From positions 174,916 through 238,915 of the forward strand of contig CAKRDD010000001.1 of the NCBI GenBank assembly GCA_934309345.1: a stretch of DNA of 64,000 bases, in the 5' to 3' direction. Origin of the DNA: an uncultured Mediterraneibacter sp. (GTDB lineage Bacteria; Bacillota; Clostridia; Lachnospirales; Lachnospiraceae). Shown here in pieces: positions 25,411 to 33,224 of the stretch (position 1 is the stretch's first letter; every line of letters begins with the position of its first letter). Under the pieces are notes generated by a model. That model searched no databases, had not been told where the DNA came from, and saw only the letters and a list, made by a program, of their open reading frames with translations. The translations under genes and the position numbers were made by a program.

Positions 25411-25761
25411 ATGGAAGCAGTAGGTATGCTGGAAGTATTCGGACTTGCAACAGCGTTTGCAGCGGCTGACGCCGGATGTAAAGCAGGAAATGTAAGACTG
25501 GAGAACTTCGATAAAAATAAACCTGCGAATGCAGACGAATTGCCTGTACCGTTGATCGTAATGGTCAAGTTCCGCGGACAGGTTGCTGATGTGGAGGCAG
25601 CACTTGAGGCTGCTACAGCGAAAGCAGAGTCGATGACAGGAATTGTCACAAAGTATAAGATCTCAAGACCGACAGAGGACACTGAGAAGATGCTTAAGCT
25701 TAACGCATTTGATAAAGGAACACCACACAAAGTAACAGACGAAGAAGTCGAAGAAATTTAG
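25411..25761 (+). CDS. BMC-H shell protein with loop insert and acidic C-terminal tail
   Basis: A 116-aa single BMC-domain protein starting MEAVGMLEVFGLATAFAAAD. It differs from the other hexamer proteins by a longer loop (NFDKNKPANADELPVP) between strands and by ~20 extra C-terminal residues rich in Asp/Glu. The loop could narrow or reshape the central pore. GGTGAGAG precedes the ATG. The family role is hexameric shell tiling; the exact Pdu equivalent is unclear. Confidence 0.86.
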   Translation: MEAVGMLEVFGLATAFAAADAGCKAGNVRLENFDKNKPANADELPVPLIVMVKFRGQVADVEAALEAATAKAESMTGIVTKYKISRPTEDTEKMLKLNAFDKGTPHKVTDEEVEEI

Positions 25762-25773
25762 GAGGATATTACA

Positions 25774-26055
25774 ATGGCAATGGCACAGCTTGCATTAGGA
25801 ATGGTAGAAACAAGAGGACTTACAGCAGCAATCGAGGCTGCAGATGCAATGACAAAAGCAGCAGAGGTTACACTCGTAGGAACAGAGAAGATCGGATCCG
25901 GACTTGTAACAGTTATGGTTCGTGGAGATGTTGGAGCTGTTAAAGCAGCAGTTGAGACAGGTGCTGACGCAGCTGGAAGACTTGGAGAGCTCGTAGCTAC
26001 ACACGTAATCCCAAGACCACACAACGACGTTGAGAAGATCCTTCCTACAGTATAG
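25774..26055 (+). CDS. BMC-H major shell protein (PduA/PduJ/EutM-like)
   Basis: A 93-aa canonical hexameric shell protein: LGMVETRGLTAAIEAADAMT, VGTEKIGSGLVTVMVRGDVG with the pore-lining segment, and VIPRPHNDVEKILP. It is highly similar to the second BMC-H gene at 26388-26798, suggesting a tandem duplication with another shell gene in between. AGGAGG lies ahead of the ATG. Likely one of the most abundant shell components. Confidence 0.93.
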   Translation: MAMAQLALGMVETRGLTAAIEAADAMTKAAEVTLVGTEKIGSGLVTVMVRGDVGAVKAAVETGADAAGRLGELVATHVIPRPHNDVEKILPTV

Positions 26056-26089
26056 TTTGAAGTCAAACAGCTAGAAAAGGAGCAGTCTC

Positions 26090-26374
26090 ATGGGAAAAGC
26101 GTATGGATTCTTTGAAATCCCAAGTGTTACGGCAGCAGTGGTAGCCGTGGATATCATGTGCAAGACTGCTGATGTGCAGTTCGTTACATGGGAGAAAAAA
26201 CTGGGTGGAAGACTTGTCACGATCATTATTCGTGGCGATGTCTCCGCAGTTGCGCAGGCCATTGAAGCTGCCGAGCAGAATGGAATCAAAAAACCGGTTA
26301 GCACAGTAGTGATCCCAAGTCCTCACGAGGAAATATTGAGAATCATTAACACAAGTGTAAACAAGGTTGTATAG
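26090..26374 (+). CDS. BMC-H shell protein, divergent type
   Basis: A 94-aa BMC protein starting MGKAYGFFEIPSVTAAVVAV with WEKKLGGRLVTIIIRGD in the pore region and IPSPHEEIL near the end. The aromatic-rich start and KKLGGR pore loop differ from the neighbouring pair, so it probably gives pores of different charge. AAAAGGAGC precedes the ATG. It lies between the two near-identical BMC-H genes. Confidence 0.88.
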   Translation: MGKAYGFFEIPSVTAAVVAVDIMCKTADVQFVTWEKKLGGRLVTIIIRGDVSAVAQAIEAAEQNGIKKPVSTVVIPSPHEEILRIINTSVNKVV

Positions 26375-26387
26375 GAGGCAGCTACAG

Positions 26388-26798
26388 ATGGCAGACGAAA
26401 AAGAAAAGAAAACAACAACAGCCAAAGCGCCAGCCAAAACTGTACGCAGAGTAAAAAAGACGGCGCAGAAGGCAGAACCGGTTCAGAAGAAACCGGAAGT
26501 TCAGAAGGAGGAACGCAGAATGTCACAGGAAGCATTAGGAATGGTTGAAACAAGAGGACTTGTAGCATCTATCGAGGCAGCAGATTCAATGTTAAAAGCT
26601 GCTAACGTAGCACTCGTTGGAACAGAGAAGATCGGATCTGGTCTTGTTACAGTTATGGTTCGTGGAGACGTTGGAGCAGTTAAATCAGCAGTTGAGTCTG
26701 GAGCAGAGTCAGCAGGAAGACTTGGAGAGCTTGTAGCTACACATGTAATCCCAAGACCACACACAGATGTTGAGAAGATCCTTCCACAGATCAAATAA
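26388..26798 (+). CDS. BMC-H shell protein with Lys-rich N-terminal extension and internal start
   Basis: A 136-aa product from ATG 26388 (AGGAGG at 26373-26378). It has a ~44-residue Lys/Ala/Pro/Glu-rich, probably disordered extension (KTVRRVKKTAQKAEPVQKK) followed by a complete BMC-H domain nearly identical to that at 25774. An in-frame ATG at 26520 starts exactly at the domain and has its own AAGGAGG at 26505-26511, so a 92-aa canonical hexamer subunit should also be made. Two products from one gene recall PduB/PduB'. The extension could bind enzymes, nucleic acid or the inner shell face. The true stoichiometry is unknown. Confidence 0.88.
   Translation: MADEKEKKTTTAKAPAKTVRRVKKTAQKAEPVQKKPEVQKEERRMSQEALGMVETRGLVASIEAADSMLKAANVALVGTEKIGSGLVTVMVRGDVGAVKSAVESGAESAGRLGELVATHVIPRPHTDVEKILPQIK
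26505..26522 (+). promoter_or_regulatory. Internal ribosome binding site and second start in the shell gene
   Basis: AAGGAGG (26505-26511), eight bases, then ATG (26520-26522), in frame with the long form. The Shine-Dalgarno doubles as codons for Gln-Lys-Glu-Glu of the extension. The quality equals that of the other operon starts. Confidence 0.75.
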
Positions 26799-26826
26799 TA
26801 GTCAAAGGTAAATAAGACCGGTACTT

Positions 26827-26892
26827 TCAGGGGATTAAGCGCCGGGCGCTGATCCCCTGAGAGTGTTTAAAAGTAAGCGGAGTGATCCGCTT
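26827..26892 (+). promoter_or_regulatory. Two intercistronic hairpins between shell genes and pduL
   Basis: TCAGGGGAT (26827-26835) pairs with ATCCCCTGA (26852-26860), with inner AGCGCC/GGCGCT, giving a very stable stem. A second stem AAGCGGA (26875-26881) / TCCGCTT (26886-26892) follows. No T-run follows the first stem, so full termination is unlikely; an mRNA processing or stability element that sets shell versus enzyme levels fits better. Confidence 0.7.
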
Positions 26893-26909
26893 TGCGAGGA
26901 GACACAAAT

Positions 26910-27563
26910 ATGGATAATAGTAATGTGGAATTAATTACGAAAATGGTTCTCGAAGCAGTAGAGAAAAAGAAAGCTGCTCAGTCAGAGGCAGGTTTTCTCG
27001 TTCCAATCGGAGTGTCCGCAAGACATATCCATCTCACACAGGAGCATGTCGAGATTCTGTTTGGAGAAGGCTATCATCTCACAAAGTTCAAAGAACTTAT
27101 GGGTGGACAGTTTGCATCAAATGAAAAGGTTACAATCGTTGGTCTTAAATTAAGAGCAATCGAGAATGTAAGAGTTCTTGGACCAGTCAGAAAGAATACT
27201 CAGGTAGAGATTTCTGCGACAGATGCAATCAGCCTTGGTGTAAAAGCACCAATCAGAGAATCAGGAAATATTGCAGGAAGTGCACCAATCGCGATCATCG
27301 GACCAAAGGGTGCGGTATATCTGAATGAAGGATGCATTGTTGCAAAGAGACATATTCACATGGCTCCGAAAGATGCGATGGCAGCAGGAGTTCACGATGG
27401 TGATATCATATCTGTAAAAGCAGATAATGAGAGAGGAACCATCTTTAACAACGTACAGATCCGTGTAGATGACAGCTTTACACTTGAGATGCACATCGAT
27501 ACAGATGAAGCAAATGCAGCGCAGATTAAGAGCGGGGATACCGTGAGGATTGTATCATGTTAA
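26910..27563 (+). CDS. pduL: Phosphate propanoyltransferase PduL
   Basis: A 217-aa PduL-type phosphotransacylase converting propionyl-CoA and phosphate to propionyl phosphate and CoA, which recycles CoA inside the shell. The N-terminal helix NVELITKMVLEAVEKKK is an encapsulation peptide. Zinc-ligand motifs are GVSARHIHLTQEH near 34-46 and AKRHIHMAPKDA in the second half, as expected for two PduL beta-barrel domains. The start ATG 26910 follows GCGAGGAGA. It overlaps the next gene by seven bases. No propionate kinase gene is in the window. Confidence 0.93.
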   Translation: MDNSNVELITKMVLEAVEKKKAAQSEAGFLVPIGVSARHIHLTQEHVEILFGEGYHLTKFKELMGGQFASNEKVTIVGLKLRAIENVRVLGPVRKNTQVEISATDAISLGVKAPIRESGNIAGSAPIAIIGPKGAVYLNEGCIVAKRHIHMAPKDAMAAGVHDGDIISVKADNERGTIFNNVQIRVDDSFTLEMHIDTDEANAAQIKSGDTVRIVSC

Positions 27564-27823
27564 TGGGAAAAGTTGTTGGCAGTGTTGTATCAACACGCAA
27601 GAATGAAAACTTAGTCGGAAATAAATTCATGATTGTAGAAGTGGCAGATCATATGCGTCAGGGAGCAAAACAGATCATTGCGATCGATAAGATCGGCGCA
27701 GGAATCGGCGAATACGTTCTGGTTGTACAGGGAAGTGCTGCAAGAATCGGAAGTGGTATGCCGGAAGCTCCGATCGATGCTGCAATCGTTGGAATTATTG
27801 ACGAAGGATTAGGACTGGAGTAG
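27557..27823 (+). CDS. pduN: EutN/CcmL-type pentameric vertex protein (BMC-P)
   Basis: An 88-aa BMC-P protein: GKVVGSVVSTRKNENLVGNK at the N-terminus, IDKIGAGIGEYVLVVQGSAA in the middle and PIDAAIVGIIDEG at the end. Pentamers cap the vertices of the polyhedral shell. The ATG at 27557 overlaps the pduL stop; a second ATG two codons on is equally good. It is the only pentamer gene in the window. Confidence 0.93.
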   Translation: MLMGKVVGSVVSTRKNENLVGNKFMIVEVADHMRQGAKQIIAIDKIGAGIGEYVLVVQGSAARIGSGMPEAPIDAAIVGIIDEGLGLE

Positions 27824-27830
27824 TGAAATT

Positions 27831-29177
27831 ATGGATATGAAAGAATTAAGCAGCATATTGCAGCAGAACGGTATCGTTGGTGCTGGTGGTGCAGGCTTTC
27901 CTACATATGCTAAATTAGATGAACGTGCAGAGACGATCATTCTGAACTGTGCAGAGTGTGAGCCACTGCTTCGACTTCACAGACAGCTCCTTGAGAAATA
28001 TGCAAAGGAGATCATTGATACATTTCATATGATCGGCGAGACAGTCGGTGCGAAAGAAGTCATCATTGGTATTAAGAAAGCTTACACAGCAACGATCGAA
28101 GCTGTAAAGGCCGTTATGGGACAGTATCCGGAAGTAAGACTTGGACTGTTGGACGAAGTATATCCGGCAGGTGATGAGGTTGTTCTTATTTATGAGACAA
28201 CCGGAAAAGTTGTAAGACCGGGCGGACTTCCAATCGAAAGCGGCGTAGCTGTATTCAACGTAGAGACAGTTTACAATGTATACAGAGCACTGAATGAGAA
28301 GACACCAGTTGAGGATAAGCTTGTATCAGTAGTAGCTGAAGTAGAGCACCCAATTACAGTCCGTGTTCCAATCGGAACACCACTGGAAGAGGTAGTAGCT
28401 CTTGCTGGCGGTGTAACTACAAAAGATGCGGTTTACTTTGTTGGTGGACCTATGATGGGTAACATCGGAACAGGAGCGCAGCCTGTTACAAAGACAACGA
28501 ATGCGATTCTTGTTCTTCCGAAAGACCATCACATCATTCAGAAGAAATTAAAGAAAAATTCAATCGATATGAAGAGAGCAGCAGCCTGCTGTTGCCAGTG
28601 TACAATGTGTACAGACTTATGTCCAAGACATCTGTTAGGACATCCGATTGAGCCAAATAAATTTATGCTTGCAGCAACATGCAAGGATGTACAGGAGCCG
28701 AACATCTTCATCAATACATTGTTCTGCTCATCCTGTGGACTTTGTGAGATGTATTCCTGTTTCCAGGGACTTTCACCAAGAAGTCTGATGGCAGAGTACA
28801 AAGGAGGTCTTCGTGCAAACGGAATCCGTCCTCCGAAAGTAGAAGCAAAACCTGTAGGACCGGAAAGAGAATACAGAAAAGTTCCGATGGAGAGACTTAT
28901 GGCGCGTCTTGATCTTACGAGATATAACCGTGAGGCACCGCTGGATGAATCAGTAGTGCCGGTTAAGACAGTACGTATTCTGTTAAGTCAGCATATTGGA
29001 GCACCTGCTTCTGCAATTGTGAAAGCAGGCGACATGGTAACTAAAGGACAGATGATTGCTGAACCAGGAAAGGGATTAAGCGTTGGAATCCACGCATCCG
29101 TGAATGGTTTAGTTACAGAAGTAAATGAGAAATATATTGTCATAGAATCTCAGGAAGGACGTGCAGGCAATGAGTAA
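27831..29177 (+). CDS. pduS: PduS-type flavin/iron-sulfur electron transfer protein
   Basis: A 448-aa RnfC-like protein. The N-terminal glycine-rich IVGAGGAGFPTYAKL binds nucleotide/FMN, followed by a SLBB-like segment. Two 4Fe-4S clusters are in CCQCTMCTDLCPRHL and CSSCGLCEMYSCFQG, and a biotinyl-like C-terminal domain ends the protein. PduS is thought to pass electrons with the shell protein PduT, letting NAD+ be regenerated across the shell. No corrinoid reductase role is expected here because the dehydratase needs no B12. It overlaps pduT by eight bases. Confidence 0.92.
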   Translation: MDMKELSSILQQNGIVGAGGAGFPTYAKLDERAETIILNCAECEPLLRLHRQLLEKYAKEIIDTFHMIGETVGAKEVIIGIKKAYTATIEAVKAVMGQYPEVRLGLLDEVYPAGDEVVLIYETTGKVVRPGGLPIESGVAVFNVETVYNVYRALNEKTPVEDKLVSVVAEVEHPITVRVPIGTPLEEVVALAGGVTTKDAVYFVGGPMMGNIGTGAQPVTKTTNAILVLPKDHHIIQKKLKKNSIDMKRAAACCCQCTMCTDLCPRHLLGHPIEPNKFMLAATCKDVQEPNIFINTLFCSSCGLCEMYSCFQGLSPRSLMAEYKGGLRANGIRPPKVEAKPVGPEREYRKVPMERLMARLDLTRYNREAPLDESVVPVKTVRILLSQHIGAPASAIVKAGDMVTKGQMIAEPGKGLSVGIHASVNGLVTEVNEKYIVIESQEGRAGNE

Positions 29178-29718
29178 GGCTATTGGAATGGTAGAATATA
29201 AGACTGTTTCAGCAGGTATTACCGCAGCAGATGCTATGGTAAAGACTTCTGAAGTCAGCATAATCGAAGCACAGACAGTATGTCCGGGCAAATATATCGC
29301 GATCATTACAGGTGACTTAAGTGCCGTTAAAGCAGCAGTAGATAATGCAAAAGAAATGCATGGCCTTCACCTGATCGACAGTTTCGTGCTGGGTAATCCG
29401 CACGAGTCTATCTTCCCGGCAATTTATGGTGCAGCACACATCGAAGACGTATCCGCTCTTGGTATTATGGAGACATACGATGCATCTTCAATTATTGTAG
29501 CTGCTGATGAGGCTGCGAAGACGGCTATCGTTGATCTGATCGAGCTTCGTATCGCACGTGGTATGTGCGGAAAATCCTACATGCTGCTCACTGGTGAAGT
29601 GGCTGCAGTAGAAGCTGCAATCGAAAAAGCTAAGGAAGCAATCAAAGATAGAGGAATGTTCCTTGACTCTTCCGTTATTGCTCATCCGGATGCTCAGATT
29701 CGCGATGCAATTTTATAA
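29170..29718 (+). CDS. pduT: PduT-type trimeric shell protein with Fe-S cysteine
   Basis: A 182-aa protein of two fused BMC domains. The first domain contains QTVCPGKYIAI, in which the cysteine matches the PduT residue that holds a 4Fe-4S cluster at the centre of the trimer; the second has GIMETYDASSIIVAADEAAK and RGMCGKSY. It probably conducts electrons through the shell to or from PduS. The ATG at 29170 overlaps the pduS stop; a GTG three codons upstream (29161) is also possible. Confidence 0.92.
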   Translation: MSKAIGMVEYKTVSAGITAADAMVKTSEVSIIEAQTVCPGKYIAIITGDLSAVKAAVDNAKEMHGLHLIDSFVLGNPHESIFPAIYGAAHIEDVSALGIMETYDASSIIVAADEAAKTAIVDLIELRIARGMCGKSYMLLTGEVAAVEAAIEKAKEAIKDRGMFLDSSVIAHPDAQIRDAIL

Positions 29719-29798
29719 TGAACTCTGCTTTAATGTCTGAGGGAATTATAGTTCAATACCGGTAACATTATATTGGACTTAGGACAGGAGGCAGTGAT

Positions 29799-30569
29799 AT
29801 GCTTGCGATAGAGAGAAGAAATGAAATACTAGAAAAACTGCAGAATGACAGACGAGTTGTAGTAAGTGAATTGAGTCAGATTTATGAGGTCTCTGAGGAA
29901 ACAATCCGAAGAGATCTCGATAAACTGGTTCAGGACGGTTTTGCTATAAAAAGCTATGGCGGTGCCGTAATCAATGAAAATGTAAATATCGAGCTTCCGT
30001 TCAACATCAGAAAGAACCGTAATATCGTTGGTAAACAGCATATAGCGGAGCTTGTGAGTGAACAGATCAAAGATGGGGACAGCATCATGCTTGATGCAAG
30101 TTCTACAGCAGTGTATGTTGCAAAGACGCTTCTCGAACAGGGAAAGAAGAATCTTACCGTGCTCACGAACTCAGTGGAGATTATCATAGAGCTTTTTGGA
30201 GCACAGGACTGGAAAGTTCTTTCTACCGGAGGAGAATCAAGAGAAGGATCCTTTGCGCTGGTAGGTTATCAGACAGACAGGATGCTTCGATCCTATCATG
30301 TAGATAAGGCAATCATCTCTGCAAAGGGAATCGATATGAATGCAGGACTTACAGATTCAGATGATCTGCATGCGAATAATAAGCGGACGATGCTGACGAG
30401 GGCAAAGGATAAAATTCTTGCTGTAGACAGCAGTAAGTTCGATCAAGTAGCATTTGCTGAGATAGGTTCATTAGATCAGATCACAACTATCGTTACGGAT
30501 GCAAAGCCGGAAACAAGATGGCTTCAGCATTTTGATAAGATCGGTGTTAAATGTATCTATCCAAAGTAA
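29799..30569 (+). CDS. DeoR-family transcriptional regulator
   Basis: A 256-aa regulator. The N-terminal helix-turn-helix has VVVSELSQIYEVSEETIRRDL and the C-terminal sugar-phosphate sensor domain has IMLDASSTAVYVAKTLL, VLTNSVEII and STGGESREGSFALVG. DeoR proteins usually repress sugar operons and release DNA on binding a phosphorylated sugar such as fuculose- or rhamnulose-1-phosphate. The location between pduT and pduQ makes it the prime candidate for controlling the two promoters that share AATGTGGGAT. AGGAGGCAG precedes the ATG. Confidence 0.9.
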   Translation: MLAIERRNEILEKLQNDRRVVVSELSQIYEVSEETIRRDLDKLVQDGFAIKSYGGAVINENVNIELPFNIRKNRNIVGKQHIAELVSEQIKDGDSIMLDASSTAVYVAKTLLEQGKKNLTVLTNSVEIIIELFGAQDWKVLSTGGESREGSFALVGYQTDRMLRSYHVDKAIISAKGIDMNAGLTDSDDLHANNKRTMLTRAKDKILAVDSSKFDQVAFAEIGSLDQITTIVTDAKPETRWLQHFDKIGVKCIYPK

Positions 30570-30581
30570 GGAAGGGCAGTT

Positions 30582-31730
30582 ATGAAAAGCTTTCAGATTA
30601 AAACTAGAGTAAATTTTGGAGATAACGCTCTGGATCGACTGGCAGAAGTGCCATATAAGAAGATCCTGATCGTTACAGATCCATTTATGGCGAAAAGCAA
30701 AAATCTGAACCTGATTCTTGATCCGATCAAAAAAGCAGGAAAGGAATATGATATCTTTCAGGATATCGTTCCGGATCCACCGATTGAGAAGATCAGTCTC
30801 GGTGTTAAGAAGATGCTTGAATATAAGCCAGATGCAATTGTTGCAGTTGGTGGCGGATCAGCAATTGACTCCTCCAAGTCAATCCGTGAATTTGCACTCC
30901 GCGTAGACCATTACGCAGAGGTAGGGCTGATCGCAATACCGACAACAAGTGGTACAGGATCAGAGGTAACTTCATTCGCTGTTGTATCTGATCCGGCAGA
31001 ACAGAGAAAATATCCACTGGTATCCTGGGATCTGACACCGGATGAGGCAATTCTCGATGCAGAACTTGTAAAGAGTGTGCCGCCGGCAATCACAGCAGAT
31101 ACTGGAATGGACGTATTTACACACGCACTTGAAGCATGTGTAAGTACAGATAGAAGCGATTTCTCAACAGCACTTGCAGAGAAATCAATCGAGTTGGTTG
31201 GAGTATTCCTCCTCAGAGCATATCTGGATGGAAATGATACTCATGCACGTCAGAAGATGCATTCTGCATCCTGTCTGGCAGGACTTGCATTCAACTCAGC
31301 ATCTCTCGGACTAAACCATGGTATGGCTCATCAGTTAGGTGCAAAGTTCCACATCCCACATGGACGTGCGAACGCAATGCTTCTTCCACATATCATTGAG
31401 TTCAACAGTGATATCAATAAGCATAGTAAGAGTCAGAAAGAATATCTTCCGGCTGTAAAACGTTATGCAACAGTAGCTCAGATCCTTGGACTGAGCAGCT
31501 ATAATGAGATCATGACAGTAAGATCTCTCGTAAACTGGGTACAGTTTATGTTAAAAGAGATGGATATTCCGCTGTCAATCTCCCAGATGGGTACAATCTC
31601 AGAGGAAGAGTACTTCAATGCAATCGACAGTATGGCAGATGCCGCACTCGAGGACGGATGTACAGCAACGAACCCGAGAAAACCTTCAAAGGAAGATGTT
31701 ATAGAAATCTATAAGAAATTGTGGAAATAA
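30582..31730 (+). CDS. pduQ: Iron-containing alcohol dehydrogenase (1-propanol dehydrogenase)
   Basis: A 382-aa iron-ADH. The nucleotide motif AVGGGSAIDSSK is near residue 88, with PTTSGTGSEVT and metal-binding histidines in DVFTHALEA, LGLNHGMAHQLG and PHGRANAML. It reduces propionaldehyde to 1-propanol and restores the NAD+ used by PduP. No encapsulation peptide is visible; the chain starts in the core, as in Salmonella PduQ. It starts 12 bases after the DeoR gene and is closed by a strong terminator, the end of the locus. Confidence 0.93.
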   Translation: MKSFQIKTRVNFGDNALDRLAEVPYKKILIVTDPFMAKSKNLNLILDPIKKAGKEYDIFQDIVPDPPIEKISLGVKKMLEYKPDAIVAVGGGSAIDSSKSIREFALRVDHYAEVGLIAIPTTSGTGSEVTSFAVVSDPAEQRKYPLVSWDLTPDEAILDAELVKSVPPAITADTGMDVFTHALEACVSTDRSDFSTALAEKSIELVGVFLLRAYLDGNDTHARQKMHSASCLAGLAFNSASLGLNHGMAHQLGAKFHIPHGRANAMLLPHIIEFNSDINKHSKSQKEYLPAVKRYATVAQILGLSSYNEIMTVRSLVNWVQFMLKEMDIPLSISQMGTISEEEYFNAIDSMADAALEDGCTATNPRKPSKEDVIEIYKKLWK

Positions 31731-31750
31731 TAAGCGTAAAAAGAAGTAAA

Positions 31751-31781
31751 AAAGAAGCTGCGTATTGTAGCTTCTTTTTTT
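31751..31781 (+). terminator. Intrinsic terminator ending the microcompartment locus
   Basis: AAAGAAGCT (31751-31759) pairs with AGCTTCTTT (31769-31777), with T continuing to 31781. Confidence 0.9.
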
Positions 31782-31929
31782 AGATGTTTTTTAAAGTTCT
31801 CTGCATTCATTGGCCTGCTTCACAAATTTTCATTTTCGGGTAATGGTACCGATTTATTAATTGAGTGTTATCTGAAAGAATTGTTGTATATACTATACAA
31901 ATACCTGGAAAATGGACAGGAAGCGCGAA

Positions 31930-32724
31930 ATGAAATTACCTATTTATATAGAAGCAGCAATGGGAGCTTTTCTGGTTGTGATTCTGGCAATGGCAGGAAG
32001 AAACGGAATGATTCCTCAGAACCAGAAAAATGATGTTATGAAACAGTCAGAAGTAGAACAGAAATCAGATTCTGACATGCAAAATGAAAAGGAAGCAGTT
32101 GCAGAAGAGGCAACAGAATCAATAGAAGAAGTTGCACAGACTGACAGCGCAGCAATAACAGCACAGATGTGTTCTCCGGCCGGGCAGTATCCGGTTATGG
32201 GGGAGAGTGTTGTTACGGTGGATGAGCTTGCAGATTATTTCAATCAATCGGGATACGAATATCCGTCGGAAGAACTTGCAAAAGGTGGAGCAGATTCCAT
32301 AGAAACATTCTGCCAGATTTACTGTGAAGAAGCAGAGGCAGAAGACATCCGGGCAGAGGTTGCATTTACCCAGGCAATGAAAGAGACTGGATTTCTTCAG
32401 TTTGGTGGTGATGTAAGTATTGAACAGTTCAATTTTGCCGGAATAGGAACAACCGGGGGAGGAGTGCCGGGAAATTCTTATCCGGATGTCAGAACAGGAG
32501 TGCGGGCACAGATCCAGCATCTGAAGGCCTATGCGACAGATGAACCGCTGAATCAGACTTGTGTGGATAATCGTTATGAATATGTGAAAAAAGCTTCTGC
32601 ACCTTATGTACAATGGCTGGGACAGAAAGAGAACCCGGAAGGAGCCGGTTGGGCGACAGGAGAGAACTACGGGTATGATATTGCAGGGATGTTGCAGCAT
32701 TTACTTCTAAAAGAGCAAGGCTAA
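31930..32724 (+). CDS. Secreted glucosaminidase-like cell wall enzyme (GH73-type)
   Basis: A 264-aa protein with one N-terminal hydrophobic segment (IEAAMGAFLVVILAMAG), then an acidic low-complexity stretch (residues ~35-85) and a C-terminal glucosaminidase-like domain. The domain has AEVAFTQAMKETGFLQFGGD with the expected catalytic glutamate, NFAGIGTTGGG and RAQIQHLKAYA. It likely cuts N-acetylglucosaminyl bonds in peptidoglycan at the cell surface. The ATG at 31930 follows ACAGGAAG; the ATG at 31912 is possible but poorer. TATACT at 31889-31894 is a plausible -10. Confidence 0.8.
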   Translation: MKLPIYIEAAMGAFLVVILAMAGRNGMIPQNQKNDVMKQSEVEQKSDSDMQNEKEAVAEEATESIEEVAQTDSAAITAQMCSPAGQYPVMGESVVTVDELADYFNQSGYEYPSEELAKGGADSIETFCQIYCEEAEAEDIRAEVAFTQAMKETGFLQFGGDVSIEQFNFAGIGTTGGGVPGNSYPDVRTGVRAQIQHLKAYATDEPLNQTCVDNRYEYVKKASAPYVQWLGQKENPEGAGWATGENYGYDIAGMLQHLLLKEQG

Positions 32725-32791
32725 GAAGATATGGCTGGACTTCCGACGGTGCTTATGATATTTTAAGATTTCTTAAAGAAAGGGAAATCCC

Positions 32792-32820
32792 TTGACAAAT
32801 CAGCCTTTGACAGCTATAGT
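32792..32820 (+). promoter_or_regulatory. Promoter of the valS T-box leader
   Basis: TTGACA (32792-32797), 17 bases, TATAGT (32815-32820): near-consensus sigma-A. The transcript should start about 32827. Confidence 0.85.
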
Positions 32821-32826
32821 AGTAAC

Positions 32827-33128
32827 AGTTAAAAAATATTTAACAACTATGTAAAGATACAGGTGTTGAAGAAGAGGAGTACGTCATTACTTCCCACAGA
32901 GAGAATCGTTCAGATTGCTAAGAGGATCTGGCTGTGAGACGGTTTGGAAAAAGGATGATGGAAGGTAGCTTTGGAGCCGGAATTCTGAAAGGTCGAAGAG
33001 GTTGGATAGGAGTTCCCGGAGTCGTTCACGTTACAGAACGAAGAGATATATATGTGAAATTTTATTACATATATAAATAAGGTGGTACCGCGAGATTTTC
33101 GCCCTTTACGTGAAGTAGAGGGCGTTTT
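32827..33128 (+). ncRNA. T-box riboswitch controlling valS
   Basis: The leader holds the T-box sequence AAGGTGGTACCGCGAG (33079-33094), which binds the 3' end of uncharged tRNA in the antiterminator. The terminator follows: CGCCCT (33100-33105) pairs with AGGGCG (33119-33124), then TTTTCT. An AGTA element near 32878 fits the stem I base. The Val codon GTA in GGAAGGTAGC (about 32962-32971) is my candidate specifier, but I cannot fold the RNA here. The downstream gene and the valine codon fit a tRNA-Val sensor. This accounts for the long gap before valS. Confidence 0.93.
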
Positions 33129-33224
33129 CTAGTTATAGAAGAAAGAGATATCCACTTTTAAAACAATGAAATTGTGGAAAACAACTACAAAATTAACATA
33201 ATATGTGGAAAAAGGAGAACAATC

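Noticed and set aside
26827..26860. Intrinsic terminator within the microcompartment operon
   Set aside because: The stem is strong but no T-run follows, and the downstream genes lack another obvious promoter.
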